Below are positions 1 to 9,970 of a stretch of 64,000 nt of DNA, in pieces. Position 1 is the first letter of the stretch; the number at the start of each line of letters is the position of its first letter. The stretch is taken from NCBI GenBank assembly GCA_027559495.1, contig JAMXSV010000010.1, positions 868,001 to 932,000 of the forward strand, read 5' to 3'. This stretch comes from Aurifilum marmelostoma (taxonomy: Eukaryota; Ascomycota; Sordariomycetes; Diaporthales; Cryphonectriaceae). Position numbers and translations under genes: made by a program. The notes under the pieces were generated by a model. That model ran no database searches, was not told where the DNA came from, and saw only the letters and a program-made list of their open reading frames with translations.

Positions 1-209
1 CCGCCCTGGAAGGCCATGAGGAGGAGGTGGCCTATATAAGGGATGGGGAGGGGGCAGGGAACGACATCAGGCTCCTGGGGGTGGACTCTCTGGCGGGAAA
101 GATGATTGAGGACCGGGTAGAGGGTGAGCAGGGCGAGGATGAGGCTGGTTGCGACGAGATGGTTGGGAAGCCAGGCCCACGGCCTCGCCCAGAGGTCGTT
201 GAGGTCCAT
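1..209 (-). CDS. Probable cytochrome P450, N-terminal fragment
   Basis: Reading the minus strand from an ATG at 209 gives an open frame to the window edge (69 codons), so only the N-terminus is present. It shows a hydrophilic start, a hydrophobic stretch at about residues 19-35 rich in Leu/Ala/Val, a basic linker, and then a proline-rich hinge ending PIPYIGHLLLMAF. An N-terminal membrane anchor followed by a Pro-rich hinge and an IGH-L motif is the usual start of microsomal cytochrome P450s, including fungal CYP7/CYP8-like enzymes. Known for the family: ER-anchored haem monooxygenases; substrate cannot be inferred. The catalytic core and Cys-haem loop lie outside the window. It is transcribed in the same direction as the FBPase gene behind it. 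It could instead be another signal-anchored membrane protein. Confidence 0.6.
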   Translation of the reverse strand, partial: MDLNDLWARPWAWLPNHLVATSLILALLTLYPVLNHLSRQRVHPQEPDVVPCPLPIPYIGHLLLMAFQG

Positions 210-831
210 GGTGGGAGGTGGAGAGAGGGAGGAAATATACTTATACTGGAGCTGTGGTAGACATGGAGGGTGGCGAGTGTATATGAATCTAAAGCTTGTG
301 TCAAATAATCATGTCGTAGGCGAGTTGGGCGACAAGGTCAAGACGACGCCAAAGCATCACCGACGAGGGCGCATTTGGGTTTTATCTACTATCTATCAAA
401 GCATGCATATAAGTACAGTACTGTACTGTACTGTACGTCCCAATCGAGAAAAGCGGATGCAGCGGCAAGCCACAACAAATTAAATATATGGGTTTAAGAT
501 TTAGTCTGCTGAATTTACGACGACACACATTGGCTGGTTATGTTTTGCCGAGGCCGGGAACACATGGCGAGCTCTCGAGGACAGCCCCAACAGCCATCCA
601 TGCACCCACCTGCCACCCACCCGTGCTTCGCTCATTGTATTTTCACAGTATCTCCGACTCGGGCTATGCAGTCTTGACCGTATCCAATCTGTGTCCACAT
701 CAATCCGATCCATCCCTGATGATAATAATGGTGGTGGTGATTGTCCTGCATTCTGCCCGCATTCTTTCTGAATCCGTCCATTCCATTCCTCTCAAGATTG
801 TTGTCATTTGTTGGTGACGCACTCTTCTTAT
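210..831. other. Intergenic region, P450 5' flank / FBPase 3' flank
   Basis: No gene is visible. It should hold the upstream region of the P450-like gene (near 210) and the 3' UTR of the FBPase gene (near 832). The only conspicuous element is a short GTACT-type repeat near 413-437, listed separately. Confidence 0.5.
413..437. repeat. GTACT pentanucleotide tandem repeat
   Basis: A run of about four overlapping TACTG/GTACT units. Because GTAC and AGTACT are palindromic, the tract can pair with itself. It lies about 205 bp upstream of the P450-like start. Confidence 0.7.
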
Positions 832-2114
832 TTACTTGTGAAATTTCTTGACCTTCTCGCACTCATCCCAGCTGCCCATAAAGATTCCTGACCTGTCGTG
901 AATATCCCTGCAATGACTTGATCAGTAACAGGCCGGGAGAAGAAAAGAAGCACACCATCCGACAGGGCAGAAGAACACTTACTCTGGCACCACGTCCAGC
1001 ATCCTCTCCATCTTGCTGTTGAGCGCTTGTCCGCCGGCTGCATCAATATTGTCAGCCATCCATGTTACTCGTCACACACATAAAAACATGGGTCGTCACC
1101 ACGGATACATACCATTCTCAAACACCATAGCCATGGGCGCGCACTCGTACAGGATCCGCAGCTTGCCCTTGGGGCTCTTCTTGTCGGCAGGGTAGGCAAA
1201 GATGCCGCCGTACAGCAGTGTGCGGTACGCATCCGCCACCATGGACCCGATGTACCGGGCGCTGTAGGGCTTGCCCTTGCCGTCGTCGCCCTGCGGCTGC
1301 TTGAGCGAGTTGAAGTAGTCCTTGACGTTGTCCTCCCAGTACAGCGAGTTGCCCTCGTTGACCGAGTAGATGGCCCGCGACTTGGGCAGCCTCATGTCCG
1401 GGTGGGTCAGGATGAACTCGCCCACGCCGTTGTCCAGGGTGAAGCCGTTGACGCTGCCCCCCTTCATGGTGATGACGAGCTGGGCCGACGCGCCGTACAT
1501 GGTGAAGCCGGCGGCCACCAGCTCCGTGCCGGGCTTGAGGATGTCCTCCTTGGTCCCCGTCGACCCCTCGGCCAGCTTGTGGATGGCAAAGATGGTGCCC
1601 ACCGACACACCCGCGTCCAGGTTGGACGAGCCGTCGATCGGGTCGCACGCCACCGCGTACCTGGCCTGCTTGTTCTCCTTGAAGAAGATGATGTTCTCCT
1701 CCTCTTCCGAGACCAGCAGGGCGCACTTGCCCGACGAGCGCATGGCCGCGATGAAGAGGTCGTTGGAGATGACATCGAGCTTCTTCTGCTCGTCGCCCGT
1801 GGTGTTGGAGGAGCCGGCCAGGCCCGTGAGGTTGACCAGTGTTGCCCGTCGGATGTAGTAGGCAATGGACTTGAACGAGAACTGCAGGGCGTGGCAGAGG
1901 AGTCTGGACGAACACGTGGTCAGCAGTCATGGCTCATGCCTTCTGTCTCGTGTCTTCCGCCCACGCCTGGTCCTGCTTCTGCTTACGTGAAGTCTCCTGT
2001 TGCCTCCTTGACCTTTACCTGCTCTTCCGTCAAGAACCTGGTAAGGGTCACGATGTTGGTGTTGACGGCCTCGACATCAGCGCCCTCCCCATTTCCATGT
2101 ACCGCGGTAGACAT
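832..2114 (-). CDS. FBP1: Fructose-1,6-bisphosphatase
   Basis: Hydrolyses fructose-1,6-bisphosphate to fructose-6-phosphate, the committed cytosolic step of gluconeogenesis. Four exons on the minus strand, 2114-1987, 1903-1113, 1037-983 and 907-832, joined by GT..AG introns, give 349 residues, the normal fungal length. Visible motifs: TRFLTEEQ near the N-terminus, the metal-binding loop DPIDGSSNLD, NEGN, the substrate-binding stretch ARYIGSMVADAYRTLLYGG, and the family signature GKLRILYECAPMA. The third exon supplies the AGGQAL segment and the last exon the HDRSGIFMGSWDE ending. The start was chosen because the family-like N-terminus begins at this ATG. The 5' side faces PEX11 across 1.7 kb. 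In fungi the gene is typically glucose-repressed; no specific regulatory site is claimed here. Confidence 0.96.
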
Positions 2115-3858
2115 GATCTCGGCTACCAGATCTTCAAGCCGAACTCGCAAGACGAGATGGAAATATACTGATAAAAAGAAGAAGAAAAAATCCGGAAAAA
2201 TCTCCTGGTCAATGGAAGAATTTCAGGAATGTTCAATTCGATTACCCGAGAAGTAGAAGATCAAGCACGAATGGTGGCAGGATAGCAATTACGTGAGGAG
2301 GAGGGGCACGAGACAGGCCTCTTGTAGAGATGGCGGGGTTGATGTGGAGGTGGTAGTGATTGTAAGGTGATGGATGTAGAGGGGTATAGAGCAGTTGTGG
2401 GAGCGAGGGAGGGAGCAAGGAGGTGGAATTGGTTTGGAGAGGAGTCGAGATAGAAGAGAATAGGAGGAAGAGGAGAGAGAAGACGAGGAAGGAGGACAAG
2501 AGGGAAGAAAGAAGAGAGACCAGTATACTTCCCAGGAAGGAACTCACGAGAATTCAACGGCAGGCACCCCTAGGCACCTCATCCGAACGGGTCAGGGCTG
2601 TTCAGGTCAAAGCCCATCAGTCAGTCTGTCAGTCAGTCACAGTTAGATCATCGACGCCAGGCCGTGGAGACTTCTAATTGCCGATCCGGTCCATCCCCCT
2701 TCTCCATCTTACACTACTATGATTCAATGCCTGATGCCCCTCTTCTCTCAGTCTCCTCCTGATCTCAGATCGACAGGACAAAGTGGGAGAGCAACTGACG
2801 AGAGCGTGTGGGAAAGCCATAAGTTATCGCGGGCTCGGCACAATGACGGCTACGGTGACGTCCCTGCTGGATCCGGCCGAGGGGAACCGCGTACAGGGGG
2901 TAGGCTGCCCCTCTTTCCCTTGTCCCTCCCCCGCAGCAGGCCATTAGGGGACGCTGGTCTGCTAACACTGGGTACTGTGAGGTAATGGGAAGCACTAACA
3001 GGGTGACCCGCCCCGGGCAGCTCAGCTCTTGGGGGGTAAATGTACTGGCAGGACTGGGTATGGGGGGGGGGGGGCAGCCAGCGCGGGGATCAGAACTGCT
3101 ACAGGGGTATGGTAACCTTCTTCGACTTTGCCGTGTTCTGGCAATGCATCATCGTGATGCAAGAGAATAAACCGGAACCACTTCTCGATAAGTCGGCCGT
3201 CCATTTGCCATCAGATTTCCCACCACCCAGAGTGCCCGTATTCAGTCCTGGGATCCACCTGCAGAGGAAGGGCAGTGTGATTGGTGAAGGTAGATAAACA
3301 CCAGAGGCAATTAAACAAAATGGAAAAAATAAAAAAATCAGGGCAACAGATCCTACATCTACCTCTCAGGGTTAGGGGTGCTGGGTCCCAATATGCATGG
3401 CATGTGGACAATCGCCGAGTATGACCCCAGATTTTGACTTCGACCGAGGCACATGTCAGAGGTCCACCACACCTATCACAGCAATGCCGGGGAAGAAGCG
3501 CAAGAGGGTCACTCACCAAAACAGAAAAAAAAAAAAGTTACCTCTCCTCTGCTTGTCCCGAAGAAGTGTGTCACTTGACTTCCTCTCGTCAAACTCTCTT
3601 TTTGATTGAGATTCAATCAGATCCATCACAGTAATCAATTACTCGCCTGCCTGTCTGCCACCATCTCCAGGTCTTCCTTGCTTCTGCTGTTAGCTAACCC
3701 TGCTGATCTGGCAGGCTGCGCGAACCTCCCTGCTCCTCTCCATCTGCCTCGACAAGCACTTCCTCCGATTCCCAAACCTCTACCGACAGTATAATCATTG
3801 TCCTTGGTAGACAAAATTCCCCCCTAAAGGCATCAACAGCATCAAAACACCGCTCACC
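2115..3858. promoter_or_regulatory. Divergent promoter region, FBP1 / PEX11
   Basis: 1.7 kb between two divergent starts. It contains purine-rich tracts (2420-2520), a G13 run at 3062-3074 and pyrimidine-rich stretches near 3540-3790 ahead of the PEX11 start. No convincing conserved open frame was found. Confidence 0.5.
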
Positions 3859-4696
3859 ATGGTCGCCGACGCCCTCATCTACCACCCCTCGGTAGCGCAC
3901 TACCTGCGCTTCGTGGCCACCACCGTCGGCCGCGACAAGGTCCTGCGCGTCCTGCAGTACTTTGCCCGCTTCTACGCCTGGTACCTGTACCGCACCAACG
4001 GCTCCCCCGCCGAGGTGGCCCCCCTGGGACGCCATGAAGAAGCAGTTCGGCCTGGCCCGCAAGATCATGCGCGCCGGCAAGAACGTCGAGCACTTCAAGG
4101 CCGCCGCCGTCGCCGCCGACGCAAAGACGGGCGCCATGGACCCCGTCCTGCGCTACGCCGCCGTCGGCAGGCAGCTGGGCTACGCCGGCTACCTCACCCT
4201 CGACATGGCCACCCTGCTCGACGCCACCGGCATCCGCCGCAGCGAGTCCGCAAAGAGCCTGCAGCGCGAGGCCTTCCGCTTCTGGGCCATGGGCCTGATG
4301 TGCTCGGTCGTCGCCCAGGTGTATACCCTCTACCAGCTGAGGGCCCGGGACGCCAAGGTCGACAAGAAGGAGGGCGAGGGCGTCGTGGAGAGCAAGAGGA
4401 TAGCCATGTGAGTTTCTTCTAGCGCCTCGACTTTTCTTTTCCTTCCTCCAAGCTCTGAGATTCAAAGATTTACATCCAGAGCGAGAGAGAAGTAACAAGA
4501 GACCTGATGGCTGACACTACATCATCCTCATAGTGAGCGCTCCGCCAGCCAGCTGCAGCTGCTGTCCGATCTCTGCGACCTTACTGTGCCCTACTCCGCC
4601 CTCGGCTGGGTTGCTCTCGATGACGGCATCGTCGGCATTGCCGGCACCGTCAGCAGTCTGATCGGCTTGTACTCCCAGTGGAAGAAGACGGCTTGA
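3859..4696 (+). CDS. PEX11: Peroxisomal membrane protein PEX11 (frame broken by one extra C)
   Basis: Membrane-elongating peroxin that controls peroxisome proliferation and division. Exon 1 is 3859-4407 and exon 2 is 4534-4696, with a GT..AG intron. The N-terminus (HPSVAHYLRFVATTVGRDK, then LQYFARFYAWYL) and the later KKQFGLARKIMRAGKNVEHFK and CDLTVPYSALGW stretches are typical of fungal PEX11. The two halves of exon 1 are in different frames. They meet at a C6 run at 4019-4024, and reading it as C5 gives EVAPWDAMKKQ and a continuous protein of 236 residues, the usual length. As given, translation would shift after about residue 55. A sequence error is more likely than a pseudogene because all downstream family features are intact. 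It is divergent from FBP1; peroxisomes and gluconeogenesis are both needed for growth on fatty acids, but no co-regulation is shown. Confidence 0.9.
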
Positions 4697-5270
4697 GATG
4701 GACTATTTTCTCTTGGATGAACAGGAAAAGGCGGTGGTTGTGTTTTGGAGGCGGGAGGGCGATGACTCTTGCTTTTAGCCCCTGACGAGAGAGGCTGCTT
4801 ATTTTTACTCTTCCCATCCCTCTGCCATTTCAATCTCACTTGCATCTAGGCTAGATCAGTCGAGATGAGACTGGCTTGGGATTTCTGTAGCGATTTTTTG
4901 GTCCTTTTTCTTTTTCTCTTCAGTTATCTCTCATCTATATCCTGTACGATCTTGGGCATGCATGTTTGATGAAAAAGTTGTCGTAATGGGAGTGAATCTC
5001 TTCACATACAATAATACCTATAGTCACTTTCTCAAATCCTTGAAGACCACGGAAGATGTGCGTGTGGCCGATCTTGGCGTGGCTCTAGATATTACTTGAT
5101 AAGACGTCACATAGATATGTACTGAACCAAGTGTGTGAGATGGACATCATTAAACTATCGGTCCTGCTCCTGTATGAGCAGGAACCCCCTGATGAGCCTG
5201 TCAGTCTCAACCTGTAAGTGTCCATACCCATGATCTTCACCATGGCAACACATTGTCAATCCCTCCTCTT
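4697..5270. other. Convergent 3' intergenic region
   Basis: 574 bp between the stop codons of PEX11 and IND1. It presumably holds both 3' UTRs. No open frame or RNA gene was recognised. Confidence 0.5.
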
Positions 5271-6419
5271 CTACAACCCAATCATCCCTCCTACATCCCT
5301 CGCAATCCTCATAAAAGTCTCTGCCCTCTCCGACCCCGGCTCCGCGACAACCGTCGGCTTCCCCTCCTGCGCATGGCTGCCGATGTTCTGGTGCAGCGGA
5401 ATGTCCCCCAGGAAGGCAATGTCCTGCTCCGCGCAGACCCTCCGCACGCCGTCGCCGGAGCCAAAGATGTGGTGCCGCCCGCCGCAGTCGGGGCAGGTGA
5501 AGAGCGACATGTTGTTGACTAGGCCGAGGAGGGGGACGTTGACTTTTCGGAACATGTTGATGCCCTTGATGGCGTCCTTGACGGAGAGGGTGTGGGGGGT
5601 GGTGATGATTACGGAGCCTGAGAGGAGATGTTTGTTATTAGGCGCTGGAGGAGTGGATGAGAGAAGGGACGGTTTGAGGTAATGGAGGAGAGGGGTGGAA
5701 TTCATTAGTGTCTTCCTACCATCCAGGACGATCTGCTGCGTGATGCTCAGCTGCGTGTCGCCCGTGCCAGGAGGCAGGTCCAGCACGAGGATGTCGAGAC
5801 CGCCCCAGTCGACCTCGTGAAGGAGCTGCTGCAGAGCCTTCATGACCATCATGCCGCGCCACACCACAGGCGCCTCCTCGCCGACCAGATATCCCATCGA
5901 CATGGTCTTGACGCCGTAGTTTGACAGAGGTAGTAATTGGTTATCTAGGAACGCACACACGACAAGATCAGCCATGGAACCCCAGGGGTCGGATCATGGG
6001 TAACCTCAGACTACGTACTCTGCGACAGCCTGGGCTCCTCGTTTAGGTTGAACAGCGTGGGGATCGAGGGTCCAAAGATGTCCGTGTCCAGGATGCCGGA
6101 CCTGTGTCCTAGCCTGGCGAAGGCGAGGGCGAGGTTCGCCGCCACGGTGCTCTTGCCGACGCCCCCCTTGGCCGAGGACACGGCGATCACCTTGGACACA
6201 TCCTTGATCTTGCGCCGCTCTGGGAGGCCGCGTTGCATCCGTGGTATCGAGCCGGTGCGCGGGAGGCCCTGAGAGGTGTGCTTGTGTTAATATTGTTTCT
6301 TCTTCTTTTTCCTTCTTTCTCCCTTTCCTCTGGACTATAATGAAAAGTAATCTTACCAGAGGGTTTTCATGTTGGAGGGAGCGTAGGCTATGGAAAAGCC
6401 GGCGAGATGTGCTGGCCAT
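5271..6419 (-). CDS. IND1: Mitochondrial iron-sulfur P-loop NTPase IND1 (NUBPL-like)
   Basis: Mrp/NBP35-family Fe-S carrier; the mitochondrial members (Ind1/NUBPL) deliver Fe-S clusters to respiratory complex I. Exons 6419-6357, 6268-6019, 5944-5720 and 5617-5271 give 294 residues. The N-terminus (MASTSRRLFHSLRSLQ) is Arg/Ser-rich without acidic residues, like a mitochondrial presequence. Then follow the deviant Walker A SSAKGGVGKST, the switch region LDTDIFGPSIPTLF, VLDLPPGTGDTQLS, and the cluster-ligating CPDC pair near residue 205. The short length and lack of an N-terminal four-Cys Fe-S domain argue against cytosolic Nbp35 or Cfd1. The ATG at 6419 is preferred because it supplies the presequence. 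It is divergent from BFR2 across 551 bp. Confidence 0.92.
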
Positions 6420-6970
6420 GTTGATGAGAGAGTTACGCCCTGAGGTGAAGGAACAAGGGTGGAAGATGCCTTCAAAGGGTGGTAACTATGTCTCAATGCG
6501 TACCCATTATTTGGGAGTAGTACCCAAAAGACAAGAGATCCGATGGAAGTGATCAGAATTTAAATTAGGGTAAAATCACTCTGATTTCTCAAGGGGAAAA
6601 CAGTACCAATAAAAATCTCTTTCACCGGTCTTAAGACACTTGATGTTGAAGTGAAGTGAAGGACTCGGGCGAGGACGCACTGCTTAACATTCGAGGTGCA
6701 GTACATATCACAGCACAAGCACCGTACACCACGGCAGTGAGACTTTCCCTGACGTGTGCCCTGAACCACCGTTGTCGGGAACCCTTCAGCGGACCAATCC
6801 CCAACAAGCAAAGCCCACCCAACCTGCCGGGGCCGGGGCCAGGGGCCCACTAAAAAGTTCGGCGGAGCCTCCCAGGCTTGCATTTTTCTTTGGGGTCTGC
6901 GCTCCTCCAAAAAGAAAAATACTCGTCACACACAAAGTCCACACGAGGGAGAGAGAGAGACGAGAAGATC
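6420..6970. promoter_or_regulatory. Divergent promoter region, IND1 / BFR2
   Basis: 551 bp between divergent starts. A purine-rich GAGAGAGAGA stretch sits at about 6948-6960, just ahead of the BFR2 ATG. No other element is claimed. Confidence 0.5.
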
Positions 6971-8916
6971 ATGGCGCCCGCCAAGACGACGCGCGCGAAG
7001 AAGAAGTTCGCAGACTTTGACGAGAAGCCTGTCAAGGGTATGCAGTCTCTCATTTATTTTATCTTTTTTCTAATTTTGCTTTCGTTTCATTCCTTCCTAC
7101 CCATCTTCTAGCTACGGACGGGAAGGCAGAGGGAGGGGACAAACCGAGCTGACTTTTTGAGCTGCAGATTTCGATCCTGAAGCCGATGGCTCTCCTGGAG
7201 ATGAAATTGATGGCAGTGATGAGGAGGATGGGGACGAGGATATAGCAGGGACGGAGCACTATGTCGCTGTCGGGTTCGTAACTCCTCTACAGAAGTGCCC
7301 GTCTCATCCATTCACGATAGTAGCTGACATTACCATCACCTATTTCAGGAAAAGCAAACTCCGCCAGAAAGATCCGCCAGCCCTCGGCCCCAAGTACAGC
7401 GGCGTGCGAGTAAGCCGTGCCGCTCTCGATGACAGCAGCGACGGCGAGCTAGAAGAGCAGGAAGGGTCCGAGGAGGATGGCTCATCAGAGGAGGAGGCCG
7501 ATTCAGAAGAATACGACGATCCTGATTTGGCTGACCTGGAGCGGGACAACATCATCGATGACGAGGAGATTGACAGCGATGAGGCGTTTGGCGAGGGCGA
7601 GGAGGAGATGTTCAAGAAGAAGGGGTTTTCATTCAAGGATAGCAAGAGTGCTGTCAACGGGTCCTCCAAAGTCGCTGTCGTCAATGGACGCCCAAAAAGA
7701 ATGGTTGCTGCGGATCTGATGTCCGATCCGGAGAGCGAAGAGGAGGAAGACGACGAAGAAGTGTCTGAGATTGGCGGCGGGTCAGACGATGACGTTGAGG
7801 GTGCGCAGCTCGACGATTCTGGATCGGAAGAGGAGGAGAGCGACGACTCAGAAGAAGGCTCCGACGACAGCGAGGACGAAGACGACGATGAGGATGAGGA
7901 GATGGGTGGCGCAGATACCAGCGACGACCGCTCAAACCTCCGCAACCTCATCCAAAGCGATCAGAAGGGCGTCATCTCCAACATATCTCAGGCAGCCAAG
8001 GCGGACGCCGAAAAGGGTGTCGCTGTCCGACAACAGCGGCGCGCATACGATTCCTTACTGAACCTACGAATCCGCCTCCAGAAGGGCCTGGTCGCCATAA
8101 ATTCCCTCGGCGAGGCAGCCGACAAGGACAGCACCTCAGACGAGCAGCCCTACGTGGCCGCAGAGGAGGCCGCGATCAAGCTGTGGAATGCCATTGACGG
8201 CTTCCGCGCCAGCCTCCTACCCGAGCCAAAGGCCGGCCAGAAGCGGAAGCGCGACGTCAACTCGGACACTCCCACCGAGGAGGTCTGGCAGGACATGCAG
8301 GCGACCGAGGAGCGTGCCACTGCCAAGCGCAACAAGATCCTCGACAAGTGGTCAAACAAAGTCAAGAGCACGACGGCGGCCGTCAGCAAGGAGCGCCACC
8401 TCGGCTCCACGGCGTCGCAGTCCCTCGTGGTCGCGCTCGGGACGCAGCTCCTCAGCTCGGAGCGGCTGGTGCGGCGCACGCAGGTGCCCCGGTCGTGCGC
8501 GCCGCTGCAGGCCGCGAAGAAGGTGACGGAGGACCCTGGCATCTACGACGACGCGGACTTCTACCAGCTCCTGCTCAAGGAACTCGTGGACCAGCGGACC
8601 AACGACGCGGGCGGGGGGCGAGGCAGACGGCAATGTGCCGACGGTGAGGTGGACGGCGGTCAAGGAGGCCAAGACGCGCAAGCAGGTGGACCGCAGGGCG
8701 AGCAAGGGCCGCAAGCTGCGCTTCACCGTGCACGAGAAGCTGCAGAACTTCATGGCGCCCGAGGACCGTCGGAGCTGGGAGGGTGAGGCGATCGACAGGC
8801 TGTTTGGGACGCTATTTGGGCAGCGGATGCAGCTCAGGGAGGACATATCGGAGGATGAAGGAGAGGACGACGATATGGTTGCTGCCGAGGAAGGGCTCAA
8901 ACTGTTCAGAAATTGA
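6971..8916 (+). CDS. BFR2: Ribosome biogenesis protein BFR2 (AATF/Che-1 family; frame broken by one extra G)
   Basis: Nucleolar factor of the small-subunit processome, needed for early 18S rRNA processing. Exons 6971-7037, 7168-7273 and 7349-8916. The product starts with a basic N-terminus and carries long Glu/Asp/Ser clusters (residues about 60-240). It then has the AATF core (QQRRAYDSLLNLRIRLQKGL) and the C-terminal TRAUB region (YDDADFYQLLLKELVDQR, then KGRKLRFTVHEKLQNFM). The frame shifts at a G6 run at 8613-8618. Reading five Gs gives NDAGGGEADGNVPTVRWTAVKEAK and joins the two halves into 579 residues, a normal length. Without this the annotated protein would lose its conserved C-terminus. 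The last codon is only 27 bp from the stop of the opposite-strand small gene. Confidence 0.92.
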
Positions 8917-8943
8917 TCTCCAAAGCGAAGATGGGCCGGGTAC

Positions 8944-9508
8944 TCAACCCTCCCTTGCAAAGAAGCCCGCCCAGCACAACGAGATGAGTAGAATACTATG
9001 TACAATCAAATGCACCACTGGTCCTCCTAGTGCATCACCACCACCACCACCACCACCACCATCTTTGCTCCGCTGATCCACCCTTTCCTGCTGCTGCTGC
9101 TGCTGCTGCTGCCGATGACGTCCTCCTCCAAGCAACCTACCCCCAGCCCTCATGATGGGAAACACGTGGTATACGGCCAGAGACGACGCCAGCATGGCAC
9201 TTATATCGTCAGAGAAGTCGACACTGCGCCTAGAGAGGAGAAACTGAGCGCAGAGGACATTGACAGCCAAGAGGAGGCCGGCATAGCTCCGGCAGACGGC
9301 AAGGGCCTCGGGGGACGGGTGCTGGCTGCGCAGTTGGACTGCAGGGCGGAGGAGGAAGGAGAAGGAGGCTGGCTGGTGGTATCAGTGTGTATGTGCGCGC
9401 GCGTGCAGGAGAGACGAGGGCTCAAGTGGTTGGTGGAGATGGACGGGTGAACAGACCTGGTAGCTCTATGAGCAGGTGGAGGAGGATAGGGAGGTCGGCG
9501 GCGTGCAT
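8944..9508 (-). CDS. Small predicted membrane protein with poly-Gln/poly-Gly tail
   Basis: A two-exon minus-strand gene inferred here: exon 1 9508-9457 and exon 2 9338-8944, donor GTCTGT, acceptor CTGCAG, 148 residues. The joined protein begins MHAADLPILLHLLIELP. It continues through a QLRS...PEALAVCRSYAGLLLAVNVLCAQFLL segment and AMLASSLAVYHVFPIMRA, that is, two to three hydrophobic helices. This pattern (LIELP, a helix beginning with an RxYA-like motif, then YH-x2-P-x2-RA) resembles a family of uncharacterised small fungal membrane proteins known from memory; no function is known. After about residue 90 the frame runs through eight Gln codons and eight Gly codons, which are the CTG and CAC microsatellites read antisense, and ends in a hydrophobic tail. 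The natural stop in relatives may lie earlier. It lies tail-to-tail with BFR2. Confidence 0.5.
9036..9111. repeat. (CAC)n and (CTG)8 trinucleotide repeats
   Basis: A CAC run at 9036-9061 and eight CTG units at 9088-9111. Read on the minus strand they encode Gly and Gln runs in frame with the small membrane-protein gene. Confidence 0.85.
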
Positions 9509-9573
9509 TGTGGTTGGGTCGTGGTGAATGTCCTGGGCCGACGTGGGGCCGAATCGGATCAGACACGACGGTC

Positions 9574-9702
9574 GTGGTGGTGGTGGTGGTGGTGGTGTTG
9601 GCTTTGTGGGGAACCGGGTATGTGGTCCGGGCCGGGAGGGGAGGGGCGGCGCACGGAGGTGTGGTTTCAACACGAGGTGGTCTCGGTTCCAAATTGGGGT
9701 GG

Positions 9703-9734
<32 letters not shown>
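9574..9734. repeat. (TGG)n and (TG)n microsatellites
   Basis: TGG/GGT units at 9574-9597 and a TG dinucleotide run at 9706-9734, just upstream (on the minus strand) of the small membrane-protein gene start at 9508. Confidence 0.85.
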
Positions 9735-9737
<3 letters not shown>

Positions 9738-9946
9738 TGGTGGCTTTTTGGAGGGGGCGTATGGTTGTCAGCAGATGAGGCGATGATGAATCATGACCGC
9801 GGCGTTGGGATTTCCACCTTGCATATCATGCACGTGGACGGACATACATGCAGTGCAACCTGGGTGATCGTACTACTCGGAATTGAGGAGTATGTGGTTC
9901 TCTATTGAAGGTGTTGTCGTTTATGGTTTTGCAATTATGGAAAGCA

Positions 9947-9970
9947 AAAAAAAAAAAAAAAAAAAAAAAA
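9947..9970 (+). repeat. A24 homopolymer
   Basis: 24 consecutive A residues in intergenic DNA. There is no flanking target-site duplication or retroelement coding sequence to mark it as a retrotransposon tail. Confidence 0.8.

Noticed and set aside
7340..7951. Long minus-strand Ser-rich frame
   Set aside because: It is the antisense of the acidic (GAG/GAC/TCx) repeats of BFR2; composition explains it.
9036..9734. Possible CRISPR-like or satellite array
   Set aside because: These are simple trinucleotide and dinucleotide microsatellites without spacers.
9947..9970. A24 run as a retrotransposon poly(A) tail
   Set aside because: No reverse transcriptase, no target-site duplication and no element body beside it.
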